Assembly (NCBI GenBank): GCA_027306585.1
Contig: DAHUZJ010000062.1
Span: 1-32,685, forward strand
DNA: 32,685 bases
DNA from: Acidimicrobiaceae bacterium
Lineage (GTDB): Bacteria > Actinomycetota > Acidimicrobiia > Acidimicrobiales > RAAP-2
Direction of reading: 5' to 3'
Shown here: positions 20,612 to 28,558 of the stretch, in pieces
How the letters are laid out: every line of letters starts with the position of its first letter
Numbering within the stretch: position 1 is the stretch's first letter
Notes under the pieces: generated by a model
Seen by the model: only the letters and a program-made list of their open reading frames with translations
Told to the model about the DNA's origin: nothing
Databases searched by the model: none
Program-made: the position numbers and the translations under genes

Positions 20612-21619
20612 ATGAGCGACGGGGCGCCGGGCGAAGCAGGCGGCCAACGGCCGGCGCGCCAGCACGCCTTCCCCACAGCGGTGCAGCCCACCGGCGACGG
20701 GCGGACGACCGGCACGTGGGGCGAGGGACCTCAGGGAACGGGGACCTGGGGAGCAGGACCGGCCTGGCCGGGAGGCGACCGCCCGGACGCCGGGGCGGCA
20801 CCCGGCAGCGGCCAACCCGGCGGCGGCCAACCCGGCGATGGGCACGGTGGTGGCGGCTGGTGGGGAGGCAGCCCTCCGCCGGCGCCCCCACAGCGCCGGA
20901 CCTCGCCGACGCGCCGCCTCGTGTGGGCGCTCGTGGTCGTGGCGGTGGTCGTCCTGCTGGTGCGCGCCAACCGGCTCACCACGGGCGAGGTGATCCTGTT
21001 CTGCATCCTCGTGCCGTCGCTGATCCTCCACGAGGTCAGCCACGGGCTGGTCGCCCTGGCGTTCGGCGACGACACCGCGAAGCGTGCGGGCCGCCTGAGC
21101 CTCAACCCGTTGCGCCACGTCGACCTGGTCGGCACCATCATCGTCCCCGCCATCACCGTGCTGGCGGGGTTCGGGTTCTTCGGCTGGGCGAAGCCCGTCC
21201 CGGTGAACGTCCAGCGCCTCCGGAGCCCGCGCAACCAGGGCGTGCTCGTCTCGCTCGCCGGCCCCTTGACCAACGTGGTGATCGCCGGCCTGGCCGGGGT
21301 CGCGTTCTCGGCGCTGTTCGTGGCCGGTCGGGCGGTGCCGGCCGTCGGTGGCTGGTGGCCCCAGATCGTCTTCGACATCGGAGCCGTCAACCTGTGGGTC
21401 GCGTGCTTCAACCTGATCCCGATCCCGCCGCTCGACGGGTCGGCCCTGCTCGAGCGCCTGCTGCCGTCCGCCTGGTGGCCTGGCTACCTGCGCATCCGCC
21501 CCTACGGGCTGGTCGTGATCCTGGGGGGCCTGGTCCTGCTGTCGATGGTGCACCTGTACCCGCTGCAGGCGATCTTCGGGCACATCTTCTTGTGGTGGGA
21601 GCACCTCCTCGGGGTGTGA
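20612..21619 (+). CDS. Site-2-protease-type zinc metalloprotease (M50)
   Basis: 335 residues. An N-terminal Gly/Pro/Trp-rich disordered segment of about 100 residues precedes a membrane domain with about five or six helices. The active-site HEVSH lies at 140-144 inside LVPSLILHEVSHGLVALAFGDD, and the third zinc ligand is in FNLIPIPPLDGSALL. Internal blocks GRLSLNPLRHVDLVGTIIVP and VSLAGPLTNVVIA match the short M50B/SREBP-cleaving subgroup that lacks PDZ domains. It probably cleaves a membrane-embedded substrate that is unknown. The gene is convergent with trpS, about 90 bases away. Confidence 0.92.
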   Translation: MSDGAPGEAGGQRPARQHAFPTAVQPTGDGRTTGTWGEGPQGTGTWGAGPAWPGGDRPDAGAAPGSGQPGGGQPGDGHGGGGWWGGSPPPAPPQRRTSPTRRLVWALVVVAVVVLLVRANRLTTGEVILFCILVPSLILHEVSHGLVALAFGDDTAKRAGRLSLNPLRHVDLVGTIIVPAITVLAGFGFFGWAKPVPVNVQRLRSPRNQGVLVSLAGPLTNVVIAGLAGVAFSALFVAGRAVPAVGGWWPQIVFDIGAVNLWVACFNLIPIPPLDGSALLERLLPSAWWPGYLRIRPYGLVVILGGLVLLSMVHLYPLQAIFGHIFLWWEHLLGV

Positions 21620-21677
21620 GCGACGCCCGGAGCGGCGCCCACGGCCCCGACCGCCGCTCGACCCACCGCCCCACCCA

Positions 21678-21693
21678 CCGCCCGAACGGGCGG
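21678..21693. terminator. Hairpin between convergent M50 and trpS genes
   Basis: CCGCCC-GAAC-GGGCGG forms a six-base G/C stem with a four-base loop in the 91-base gap between two convergent stops. There is no T-run on either side, so it is at most a rho-independent-like or bidirectional structure. Confidence 0.35.
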
Positions 21694-21710
21694 CGCGCCG
21701 GCAAGCTCCG

Positions 21711-22691
21711 TCAGGCGGGAAGGAGCCCCATGGCCGCTGCTGCACGGGCGTAGGTGGCGGCGGCCACCTCGTGGGCACGGGCCGCCCCGCGAGCGAGTAC
21801 GGCGTGGAGCGCGCCGGGGTCGGACGACAGCTCGGCGTGGCGGGCTCGGACCGGGCGCAGCAGCTCCACGAGGGCGTCGGTGAGGTCGCGCTTGAGGTCC
21901 CCGTAACGCTCGTAGTCCGTGGCCACGTCCTCGGGTCGCCGGTCGGTCGCCGCCGCCAGCAGCTCGAGCAGGTTGGACAGCCCCGGCTTGGCCTCGGGGT
22001 CGTAGCGGACCTCGCCGTCGGTGTCCGTGACCGCCTTGCGCACCTTGCGGGCCACCTCGGCCGGGTCGTCGAGCATGGCGACCGTGCCGAGGGGCGAGTC
22101 GACCGACTTCGACATCTTGCGCTCGGGGTGCTGGAGGTCCATCACCCGGGCACCGACGGTCGGGATCGCCGCCTCGGGCACCGTGAAGGTCGGCCCGTAG
22201 CGGTTGTTGAAGCGGACGGCCACCTCGCGGGTCAGCTCCAGGTGCTGGCGCTGGTCGTCGCCGACGGGCACCCGGTCGGCGTCGTAGAGGAGGATGTCCG
22301 CCGCCATCAGGACCGGGTAGGTGAAGAGCCCCGCCCGCACCGCGTCCTGCCCGCGCCCCTTGTCCTTGAACTGGGTCATCCGGTTGAGCTCGCCCATGGT
22401 GGCCGTGCACTCGAGCAGCCAGGTGAGCCGCGGGTGCTCGGGCACGTGGCTCTGCACGAACACCGTGCACACCTCCGGGTCCAGCCCGGCCGCCAGCAGG
22501 TTGGCGGCGGTGTCGAGCGTCCGCGCCCGCAGCACCTTCGGGTCGATCTCGAGCGTCAGGGCGTGCAGGTCGACGATGCAGTAGAAGGCGTCGTGGTCGT
22601 GCTGGTGGACCGCCCATTGGCGGAGCGCACCGAGGTAGTTGCCCAGGTGGAGGTCGCCGGAGGGCTGCACGCCCGAGAGGACTCGCGTCAC
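21711..22691 (-). CDS. trpS: Tryptophanyl-tRNA synthetase
   Basis: 326 residues. Class I synthetase charging tRNA-Trp. The N-terminus has RVLSGVQPSGDLHLGNYLGAL with the HIGH-type HLGN motif. Then come CTATMGELNRMTQFKDK, YPVLMAADILLYDAD, VPVGDDQRQHLELTRE and the KMSKS loop in ERKMSKSVDSPLG. Length matches bacterial TrpRS. GTG at 22691 follows a TACGAT box by eight bases. It is divergent from scpA; trpS next to an M50 protease and scpAB recurs in several phyla as I recall, here with trpS inverted. Confidence 0.96.
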   Translation of the reverse strand: MTRVLSGVQPSGDLHLGNYLGALRQWAVHQHDHDAFYCIVDLHALTLEIDPKVLRARTLDTAANLLAAGLDPEVCTVFVQSHVPEHPRLTWLLECTATMGELNRMTQFKDKGRGQDAVRAGLFTYPVLMAADILLYDADRVPVGDDQRQHLELTREVAVRFNNRYGPTFTVPEAAIPTVGARVMDLQHPERKMSKSVDSPLGTVAMLDDPAEVARKVRKAVTDTDGEVRYDPEAKPGLSNLLELLAAATDRRPEDVATDYERYGDLKRDLTDALVELLRPVRARHAELSSDPGALHAVLARGAARAHEVAAATYARAAAAMGLLPA

Positions 22692-22772
22692 GCCACGTCA
22701 TCGTAGGTGCCGGGGTGGGGGCGTCCCGACGGTGCGCGATCTGCCGGGCCCGGTTCGGTAAGGTCGCCTCTC
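22692..22772. promoter_or_regulatory. Divergent trpS/scpA promoter region
   Basis: The 81-base gap holds two outward-facing -10-like boxes. Minus-strand TACGAT (22705-22700) lies eight bases before the trpS GTG, and plus-strand TAAGGT (22759-22764) lies eight bases before the scpA ATG. Both predict leaderless messages. No -35 consensus was found. Confidence 0.5.
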
Positions 22773-23555
22773 ATGGGGTACGCCGTCACCACCCCGGTCT
22801 TCGAGGGGCCGGTCGACCTGCTCCTGCACCTCGTGACCACCCACGAGGTCGACATCCTCGAGGTGCCGCTGGCGCCGGTCGTGGACGGCTTCCTGGCGGT
22901 GCTGACCGCGCGCCGCCAGTCGCTCAGCATGGACACCCTGTCGGAGTTCCTCCTGGTCGCTGCCATCCTCGTGGAGCTGAAGTCCCAGCGCCTGCTGCCC
23001 GGGCCCGACGCCGTGGAGGGGGACGAGGAGCTGGAGGGCTGGGAGGAGCGCGACCTCCTGCTGGCGCGCCTGCTCGAGTGCCGGGCGTACGCCGCAGCCG
23101 CCGACGTCCTCGTCGCCCTGTCGGAGCGGGCCTCTCGTTCCGTGCCCCGTGAGGTCGGCATGGACGAGGGGTTCGTCGTCAATGCGCCGGACCTGCTGGC
23201 AGGGGTCACGCCCGACCGGCTCGCCCAGGCCTACTTGCGGGCGACCGCCGAGCGCCCGGTACCGAGCGTCGACCTCTCGCACGTCACCGTGGACACGGTC
23301 ACGGTGTCCGAGACCGTCCAAGACCTGGCCACCCGGCTCCCGGGGGCCGGGCCGACGACCTTCCGGCGGCTCACCGCCCACTGCACCAAGCGCATCGAGG
23401 TCATCGTGCACTTCCTCGCCCTGCTCGAGCTGTGCAAGCTGGGGAAGGTCCGGCTGGGACAGGCCGAGCGGTTCGGCGACCTCGAGGTCGCCTGGGAGGC
23501 CGAGGAGCCCAACCTCGTCGCTTCCCTCATCGGCGCCGACGAGTACGACGGGTGA
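22773..23555 (+). CDS. scpA: Segregation and condensation protein A
   Basis: 260 residues. Kleisin subunit bridging the SMC heads for chromosome condensation. The family N-terminus TPVFEGPVDLLLHLVTTHEVDILEVPLAPV is intact, followed by MDTLSEFLLVAAILVELKSQRLLPG. The C-terminal winged-helix region includes RIEVIVHFLALLELCKLGKVRLGQ. ATG 22773 starts at the conserved N-terminus and follows a TAAGGT box. scpB starts 34 bases after the stop. Confidence 0.95.
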   Translation: MGYAVTTPVFEGPVDLLLHLVTTHEVDILEVPLAPVVDGFLAVLTARRQSLSMDTLSEFLLVAAILVELKSQRLLPGPDAVEGDEELEGWEERDLLLARLLECRAYAAAADVLVALSERASRSVPREVGMDEGFVVNAPDLLAGVTPDRLAQAYLRATAERPVPSVDLSHVTVDTVTVSETVQDLATRLPGAGPTTFRRLTAHCTKRIEVIVHFLALLELCKLGKVRLGQAERFGDLEVAWEAEEPNLVASLIGADEYDG

Positions 23556-23585
23556 CCCTGCGGCGGGTGACCCTGCGGCGGGTGG
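23550..23585. repeat. 15-base tandem duplication at the scpA-scpB junction
   Basis: A 15-base unit GGGTGACCCTGCGGC is present twice (23550-23564, 23565-23579) plus a partial third copy. The first copy contains the scpA stop codon. It lengthens the scpA-scpB spacer. Confidence 0.85.
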
Positions 23586-23589
23586 CACG

Positions 23590-24354
23590 GTGACAGACCG
23601 GGAGCTGGACCGGGCGATCGAGGCGGTCGTGCTCGTCGCCGTCGAGCCGGTGCCACCGGGACTGCTGGCCGAGCTGCTGGAGGAGCCCGTCGACCGCGTC
23701 GAGGCCGCGTGCGACCGCCTGGTCGGCTGGTACGGGGACCAGGAGCGCGGGGTGACCCTGGTCCGCATCGCGGGTGGCCTCCGCTTCCAGACCGACTCCG
23801 ACCAGGCGCCGTACGTCGAACGGTTCGCCAACCGGGACGTCTCCCACCGCCTGTCGACGGCCGCGCTCGAGACCTTGTCCATCGTCGCCTACCGCCAGCC
23901 GGTGTCGCGTGCCCAGATCGCCGCCCTCCGAGGGGTCAACGTCGACGGGGTGGTGCGCCTTCTCGAGCAGCGCGGCTACATCGAGGCGGTGGGCCGCGCC
24001 GAGGGTCCAGGCCAGCCCGTCCTCTACGGCACCACGAGCCTGTTCCTCGAGCGCCTCGGCTTGGACCGCATCGACCAGCTCCCGCCGGTCGAGGACTTCC
24101 TCCCCGGCCCCGAAGTGGTGGGGGAGATGGAGGACCGCATCCGCCAGGGCGGTCCGGCCGCCGTCGGCCGGCGGGGACCCGGCGAGCGCCACGTCGCCGA
24201 TCCCGACGACGCCGCAGTGGACGACCCCAACGACGACCCCAACGACGACGCCGATCCCGACGACGCCGACCACGGGCCCGACGTCGCCGACGCCGACGCC
24301 GGCGATCCCGGCGCGGTGGACGCCGGCCCCGAGGGGAGCACCGACGGCGCCTGA
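23590..24354 (+). CDS. scpB: Segregation and condensation protein B
   Basis: 254 residues. It dimerises through winged-helix domains and binds ScpA in the SMC complex. Visible blocks are DRAIEAVVLVAVEPVPPGLLAELL, VRIAGGLRFQT, TAALETLSIVAYRQPVSRAQIAALRGVNVDGVVRLLEQRGYIEAVGRAEGPGQPVLYGTT, which are typical. After about residue 195 it has a non-conserved acidic tail rich in Asp, Asn-Asp-Asp-Pro repeats and Ala, about 55 residues long. Start GTG 23590 puts the first helix in place. Its end overlaps the likely rluB start. Confidence 0.94.
   Translation: MTDRELDRAIEAVVLVAVEPVPPGLLAELLEEPVDRVEAACDRLVGWYGDQERGVTLVRIAGGLRFQTDSDQAPYVERFANRDVSHRLSTAALETLSIVAYRQPVSRAQIAALRGVNVDGVVRLLEQRGYIEAVGRAEGPGQPVLYGTTSLFLERLGLDRIDQLPPVEDFLPGPEVVGEMEDRIRQGGPAAVGRRGPGERHVADPDDAAVDDPNDDPNDDADPDDADHGPDVADADAGDPGAVDAGPEGSTDGA
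24331..24338 (+). promoter_or_regulatory. Ribosome binding site deciding the rluB start
   Basis: GAGGGGAG, one of the strongest Shine-Dalgarno-like sites in the window, lies inside the end of scpB. Five bases further is an ACG in the rluB frame at 24344; no ATG, GTG or TTG occurs at the right distance. Confidence 0.45.
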
Positions 24355-25198
24355 CCCTGGCGGCGGGGCCGGGAACGACGGCGAGCGGCTCCAGAAGGTG
24401 CTCGCCCGCGCCGGCGTGGGCAGTCGCCGGGTCTGCGACGAGCTGGTGGCCGCCGGCCGGGTCACCGTCGACGGAGCGGCGGCCACCGCCGGCCAGCGGG
24501 TCGACCCGGCCGTCCAGCGCGTCGCCGTCGACGGCGTGCCCGTGCCGGTCGCGCCCGGGCACGTCTACTACCTCCTCAACAAGCCGGCCGGCGTGGTGTC
24601 GACGGCCCGCGACCCCCAGGGCCGGCGCACGGTGGTGTCGCTGGTGCCGCCGGAGCCGCGCGTCTTCCCCGTCGGCCGTCTGGACTACGAGACGGAGGGG
24701 CTCCTCGTCCTCACCAACGACGGCGACCTCGCCCAGCTGCTCGCCCATCCATCCCACGGCGTGGCCAAGGAGTACCTCGCCGAGGTGGCCGGAATGCCGC
24801 CGCCGGGAGCCGTCCGCGCGCTGCGCGAGGGGGTGCTCCTCGACGACGGGCCGACGGCACCGGCCACGGTGGGCACCGTGGCGCCCGGCGTGCTGCGCAT
24901 CACCCTCCACGAGGGGCGCAACCGCCAGGTCCGTCGCATGTGCGAGGCGGTCGGCCATCCGGTGCGGCGCCTGGTGCGGACGCGCATCGGCCCGGTCGCC
25001 GACCCCGGCTTGCGGCCCGGCGCCTGGCGGCCGCTCACCCAGGCCGAGGTCCAGGCCCTCTACCGCGCGGCGACGGTCGGCTCGCCCGGCGCGGCCGCTC
25101 GCCGGGCTCGGGCGGCGCCCAGCAGCCGGGCTCGTCCGCTGGCCGGGGCACGCGACGACCCGCCGCGACAGGGAGGGGCGCGGCGAGGCGGGCAGTAG
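24344..25198 (+). CDS. rluB: 23S rRNA pseudouridine synthase RluB type
   Basis: About 284 residues. An S4 domain (ERLQKVLARAGVGSRRVCDEL) is followed by the RsuA/RluB/E/F catalytic domain with YYLLNKPAGVVSTARDPQGRRTV, the active-site Asp in GRLDYETEGLLVLTNDGDL, KEYLAEV and HEGRNRQVRRMCEAVGHPV. A Pro/Arg/Ala-rich tail follows. The start is odd: in this frame no ATG, GTG or TTG lies between about 24100 and GTG 24398, and that GTG cuts into the S4 domain at QK-VLARAG. I place the start at ACG 24344 because of the GAGGGGAG five bases before it; a frameshift in the sequence or truncation to 24398 are alternatives. Its TAG stop begins a -10-like box for aroH. Confidence 0.85.
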   Translation, partial: TAPDPGGGAGNDGERLQKVLARAGVGSRRVCDELVAAGRVTVDGAAATAGQRVDPAVQRVAVDGVPVPVAPGHVYYLLNKPAGVVSTARDPQGRRTVVSLVPPEPRVFPVGRLDYETEGLLVLTNDGDLAQLLAHPSHGVAKEYLAEVAGMPPPGAVRALREGVLLDDGPTAPATVGTVAPGVLRITLHEGRNRQVRRMCEAVGHPVRRLVRTRIGPVADPGLRPGAWRPLTQAEVQALYRAATVGSPGAAARRARAAPSSRARPLAGARDDPPRQGGARRGGQ

Positions 25199-25201
25199 CA
25201 T
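25196..25201 (+). promoter_or_regulatory. Candidate -10 box on the rluB stop codon
   Basis: TAGCAT; the first three bases are the rluB stop. The aroH ATG follows nine bases later. Confidence 0.4.
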
Positions 25202-25210
25202 GCACGGCCG

Positions 25211-25585
25211 ATGCCCGGTACGCCGAACCTCCGAGCCCTGCGCGGGGCCACGACCGTGGAGGAGGACACCCCCGAGCAGATCACGGAGCGGGTCCAGGAG
25301 CTGCTGCGCGAGCTGATGTCGCGCAACGACCTGGTCGAGGACGACCTGGTCAGTGTGCTGTTCACCGCCACGGCCGACGTGGTGTCCATGTTCCCGGCCA
25401 CTGCCGCCCGAGGCATCGGCTTCGGCGCCGTGCCACTGATGTGCGCCCAGGAGATCCCCGTCCCCGGCTCCATGCCGCGGTGCATCCGGTTGTTGGCGCA
25501 CGTCCACACCGGTCGCACCCGGGACGAGCTCCGGCACGTCTACCTGCACGGCGCCCAGGTGCTCCGCGATGACCTCCCGGTCTGA
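25211..25585 (+). CDS. aroH: Chorismate mutase, AroH class
   Basis: 124 residues. It rearranges chorismate to prephenate for tyrosine and phenylalanine synthesis. The AroH fold of B. subtilis type is recognised by LRALRGATTVEEDT (active-site Arg), MFPATAARGIGFGAVPLMCAQEI, VPGSMPRCIRLLAHV (Glu and Arg contacts) and HVYLHGAQVLRDDL at the C-terminus. Length matches the monofunctional family. It overlaps tyrA by 17 bases, which takes its product. Confidence 0.95.
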   Translation: MPGTPNLRALRGATTVEEDTPEQITERVQELLRELMSRNDLVEDDLVSVLFTATADVVSMFPATAARGIGFGAVPLMCAQEIPVPGSMPRCIRLLAHVHTGRTRDELRHVYLHGAQVLRDDLPV

Positions 25586-26651
25586 GCGGCGGGCGCTGGT
25601 CGTCGGCACCGGGCTCATCGGCGGCTCGCTCGGACTTGCCCTGCGGGCGCAGGGATGGCGGGTCAGCGGGTGGGACCTCGACGAGACGCGCGCCAAGGCC
25701 GCCGTCGAGCGCGGCGTGCTGGACGCCGTCGGCGACGACCTCGGCGCCGACGTGGCCTTCGTGGCGACCCCCGTGTCGACGGTGGCCGCGGTGGCGCGGC
25801 GGCTCCTCGACGACCCGGGGCGGCGTCCCGACCTCGTGGTCACCGACGTCGGGGGTGTGAAGGCGCCGGTCGTGGCGGTCGTGGACCATCCGCGGTTCGT
25901 CGGGGGCCACCCCATGGCGGGCTCGGAGCAGCTCGGCCTGGACGGGGCCGACCCCGGCCTCTTCGCCGGGGCGGCGTGGGTACTCACCCCCACGCCCACC
26001 ACCGACCTGGCCGCCTTCGAGCGGCTGCGGACGGTCGTCACCGCCCTGGGGGCCGACGTCGTGGTGCTCCCCCCCGAGGACCACGACCGGCTCGTGGCCG
26101 TCGTCTCGCACGTGCCCCACCTGGTGGCGGCGACCCTCGTCAACGCGGCGGCGGACGACGCCGTCCACGACGCCGCCCTGCTGCGGCTGGCGGCCGGCGG
26201 CTTCCGCGACATGACCCGCGTGGCGGCCGGGCACCCCGGGATCTGGCCGGACGTCTGCACCGACAACGCCGACGCCATCGTGGCCGCCTTCGACCGGGTC
26301 CTCGCCGAGCTGGGGGCGATGCGGGACCGGGTCGCGACCGGCGACCGGGAGGGGCTCCTCGGCGCCCTCCGGCGGGCGAGCGCCGCCCGCCGCCAGCTGC
26401 CGGCCCGGGGTGCCCGTCCGGCGCGCCTCACCGAGCTGCGGATCCCCGTGCCCGACCGCCAGGGAGTGCTGGCGGAGATCACCAGCCTCGCCGGGACCCT
26501 CGGCGCGAACATCTACGACATCGGGATCGCCCACTCCGCCGAGGCCGCCCAAGGCATCCTGCTGCTCGTCGTCGACGCCGGCGACGCCGGCGGGCTGCGC
26601 GACGCGCTCGCGGACCGGGGCTACCACTGCACCGTGCAGGAGCTCTCGTGA
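25569..26651 (+). CDS. tyrA: Prephenate dehydrogenase with ACT domain
   Basis: 360 residues. It oxidatively decarboxylates prephenate to 4-hydroxyphenylpyruvate in tyrosine synthesis. The NAD fold starts with ALVVGTGLIGGSLGLALRAQGW. Catalytic-domain blocks are FVGGHPMAGSEQLGL, VVVLPPEDHDRLVAVVSHVPHLVAA and GGFRDMTRVAAGHPGIWPDV. From about residue 290 an ACT domain (RIPVPDRQGVLAEITSLAGTLGANIYDIGI) suggests feedback by an amino acid, likely tyrosine. It overlaps aroH upstream and the aroA-cmk GTG downstream (GTGA). Confidence 0.95.
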   Translation: MTSRSERRALVVGTGLIGGSLGLALRAQGWRVSGWDLDETRAKAAVERGVLDAVGDDLGADVAFVATPVSTVAAVARRLLDDPGRRPDLVVTDVGGVKAPVVAVVDHPRFVGGHPMAGSEQLGLDGADPGLFAGAAWVLTPTPTTDLAAFERLRTVVTALGADVVVLPPEDHDRLVAVVSHVPHLVAATLVNAAADDAVHDAALLRLAAGGFRDMTRVAAGHPGIWPDVCTDNADAIVAAFDRVLAELGAMRDRVATGDREGLLGALRRASAARRQLPARGARPARLTELRIPVPDRQGVLAEITSLAGTLGANIYDIGIAHSAEAAQGILLLVVDAGDAGGLRDALADRGYHCTVQELS

Positions 26652-28558
26652 CCGCCGGGGCCCCCGACATGGTCCGGGTGGCGGGCGGACGGGCGCTCCG
26701 GGGGACGGTCCGGACGCCGGGGGACAAGTCCATCTCGCACCGGGTGCTCCTGCTGGCCGCCGTGGCCGAGGGGACCTCGACGCTGCGCGGCCTGTCCGAC
26801 GGCGAGGACGTCGGCCACACCCGCGCCGCGGTGGAAGCGCTGGGTGCGACGGTGGAGGACCGTGGCGACCGGGTGACGGTCACGGGCGGGCGGGGGCGGC
26901 TGAGCCCGCCGGTCACGGCCGTGGACTGCGGGAACTCGGGAACCGGGATGCGCCTCCTCGCCGGCCTGGTTGCAGGCATCGAGGGGCAGACGGTGCTCGT
27001 CGGCGACGAGTCGCTGTCGCGGCGCCCGATGGACCGCGTGGCGGAGCCGCTGCGCGCCATGGGGGCGGCGGTCGAGGGCGAAGGCGCCCGCTGCCTGCCG
27101 CCGCTCTCGGTGCGTGGCGGCCCCCTGCACGGGATCGAGTGGACGCCGCCGGTGGCGAGCGCCCAGGTGAAGTCCGCCATCTTGCTGGCCGGCCTGTGGG
27201 CCGACGGCGAGACGGTGGTGCACGAGCCGGTGCCGACCCGGGCCCACACCGAAGAGCTCCTGGCCGAGCTGGGGGCAGCGGTCACCGTGGCGCCCGAGGG
27301 CGAGGGCCGCGTGGTGCGGGTCCGGGCATCGAAGCTCGAGCCCTTCGAGCACACCGTGCCGGGCGATCCCTCGCAGGCCGCGTTCTGGGCCGTCGCCGCC
27401 GTGCTGGTGCCGGGCAGCGAGGTGGCCGTCACCGGCATCTACGCGGGGGAGGAGCGGACCGGGTTCGTCGACGTGCTGCGCCGGATGGGTGCGCCGGTGG
27501 CGCTGGAGCAGCGCCGGGGCACGACCGCCGACCTCACCGCTCGGACCGCCGGCTCACTGACGGGCACCACGGTGGAGGCGGCGGAGATCCCGTCGCTCGA
27601 CGAGGTGCCCGTGCTGGCCGTGGCGGCGGCGGCGGCCACCGGCACGACCGTCTTCCGGGACGTGGGCGAGCTGCGGGTGAAGGAGACCGACCGGCTCACG
27701 GCGGTCGTCCGCCTGGTCGGTGCGCTCGGAGCCCGCGCCGACGTCGACGGTGACGATCTCGTCGTGGTGGGCGCCGGCCGCCTGGCCCATGCCCGGTTCG
27801 ACAGCGGCGGCGACCACCGCATGGCCATGGCGGCCGCCGTCGGCGCGCTGGCGGCCGGCGAGGGCGAGTCGCGGCTCGACGACTTCGCCTGCGTCGCCAC
27901 CAGCTACCCCGGCTTCCTGGACGACCTGCGGGCGCTGGGCGGCGTGGCGCGGCTGCGCCTGGTGGCCATCGACGGCCCGGCCGGTTCGGGCAAGTCGACC
28001 GTGTCCCGTGTCCTCGCCGAGCGGCTCGGGGTGGACCGGCTCGACACGGGCGCCATGTACCGGGCGGTGGCCTGGGCCGCCCTCGACCGGGGCGTCGACC
28101 CGGCCGCCGGGGCGGCAGTGGCGGCGATCGCTCGCGACGCCGTCATCGAGGTGGCGGGCGAGCGCACCACCATCGACGGGATCGACGTGACGGCGGCCAT
28201 CCGCACCCCCGGGGTGAGCCGGGCGGTCTCCGCCGTGGCCGCCAATCCCGAGGTGCGGGCCCAGCTGGTGGCCCGCCAGCAAGGGTGGGCGGCGGCGCAC
28301 GCCGGTGGGGTCGTGGAAGGCCGCGACATCGGGACCGTCGTCCTGCCCGAGGCCGATCTCAAGGTCTACCTCACGGCGTCGGCCGATGAGCGTGCGCGCC
28401 GCCGCCGTGACGAGCCGGCCGAGGGCGTGGCCCGCCGGGACCGGATCGACTCGAGCCGGGCCGCGTCGCCCCTCGTGCAGGCGCCCGACGCCCGGGTCCT
28501 CGACACGACCGGCCACTCGGTGGAAGAGGTGGTCCAGGAGGTGCTGTCGTGGCTGTGA
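26648..28558 (+). CDS. aroA-cmk: EPSP synthase-cytidylate kinase fusion
   Basis: 636 residues in one uninterrupted frame. Residues 1-432 are 3-phosphoshikimate 1-carboxyvinyltransferase: TPGDKSISHRVLLLAA, DCGNSGTGMRLLAG, SLSRRPMDRV, ASAQVKSAILLAGL, PSLDEVPVLAVAAA with the catalytic Asp, RVKETDR and GGDHRMAMA. With only a few linker residues, 433-636 is CMP/dCMP kinase: AIDGPAGSGKSTVSRVLAE (P-loop), LDTGAMYRAVAW, EGRDIGTVVLPEADLKVYL and DRIDSSRAASPL. No stop separates them; an internal GTG at 27944 could allow separate Cmk. GTG 26648 overlaps the tyrA stop; ATG 26669 is an alternative. Such fusions are known in some Betaproteobacteria. Neighbours are tyrA and plsC, as for stand-alone cmk in Streptomyces. 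Confidence 0.95.
   Translation: MTAGAPDMVRVAGGRALRGTVRTPGDKSISHRVLLLAAVAEGTSTLRGLSDGEDVGHTRAAVEALGATVEDRGDRVTVTGGRGRLSPPVTAVDCGNSGTGMRLLAGLVAGIEGQTVLVGDESLSRRPMDRVAEPLRAMGAAVEGEGARCLPPLSVRGGPLHGIEWTPPVASAQVKSAILLAGLWADGETVVHEPVPTRAHTEELLAELGAAVTVAPEGEGRVVRVRASKLEPFEHTVPGDPSQAAFWAVAAVLVPGSEVAVTGIYAGEERTGFVDVLRRMGAPVALEQRRGTTADLTARTAGSLTGTTVEAAEIPSLDEVPVLAVAAAAATGTTVFRDVGELRVKETDRLTAVVRLVGALGARADVDGDDLVVVGAGRLAHARFDSGGDHRMAMAAAVGALAAGEGESRLDDFACVATSYPGFLDDLRALGGVARLRLVAIDGPAGSGKSTVSRVLAERLGVDRLDTGAMYRAVAWAALDRGVDPAAGAAVAAIARDAVIEVAGERTTIDGIDVTAAIRTPGVSRAVSAVAANPEVRAQLVARQQGWAAAHAGGVVEGRDIGTVVLPEADLKVYLTASADERARRRRDEPAEGVARRDRIDSSRAASPLVQAPDARVLDTTGHSVEEVVQEVLSWL
28536..28541 (+). promoter_or_regulatory. 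Ribosome binding site of plsC
   Basis: AGGAGG lies seven bases before GTG 28549 and 13 before GTG 28555. It favours 28549 even though 28555 would form the GTGA overlap common in this window. Confidence 0.6.

Noticed and set aside
21620-21710. Classical rho-independent terminator between the convergent M50 and trpS genes
   Set aside because: A G/C hairpin exists but neither strand has a T-run after it, so it is reported only at low confidence.
27944-28558. Separate cmk gene starting at the internal GTG
   Set aside because: No stop separates it from aroA and no ribosome site is visible before it, so the fusion is the simpler reading.
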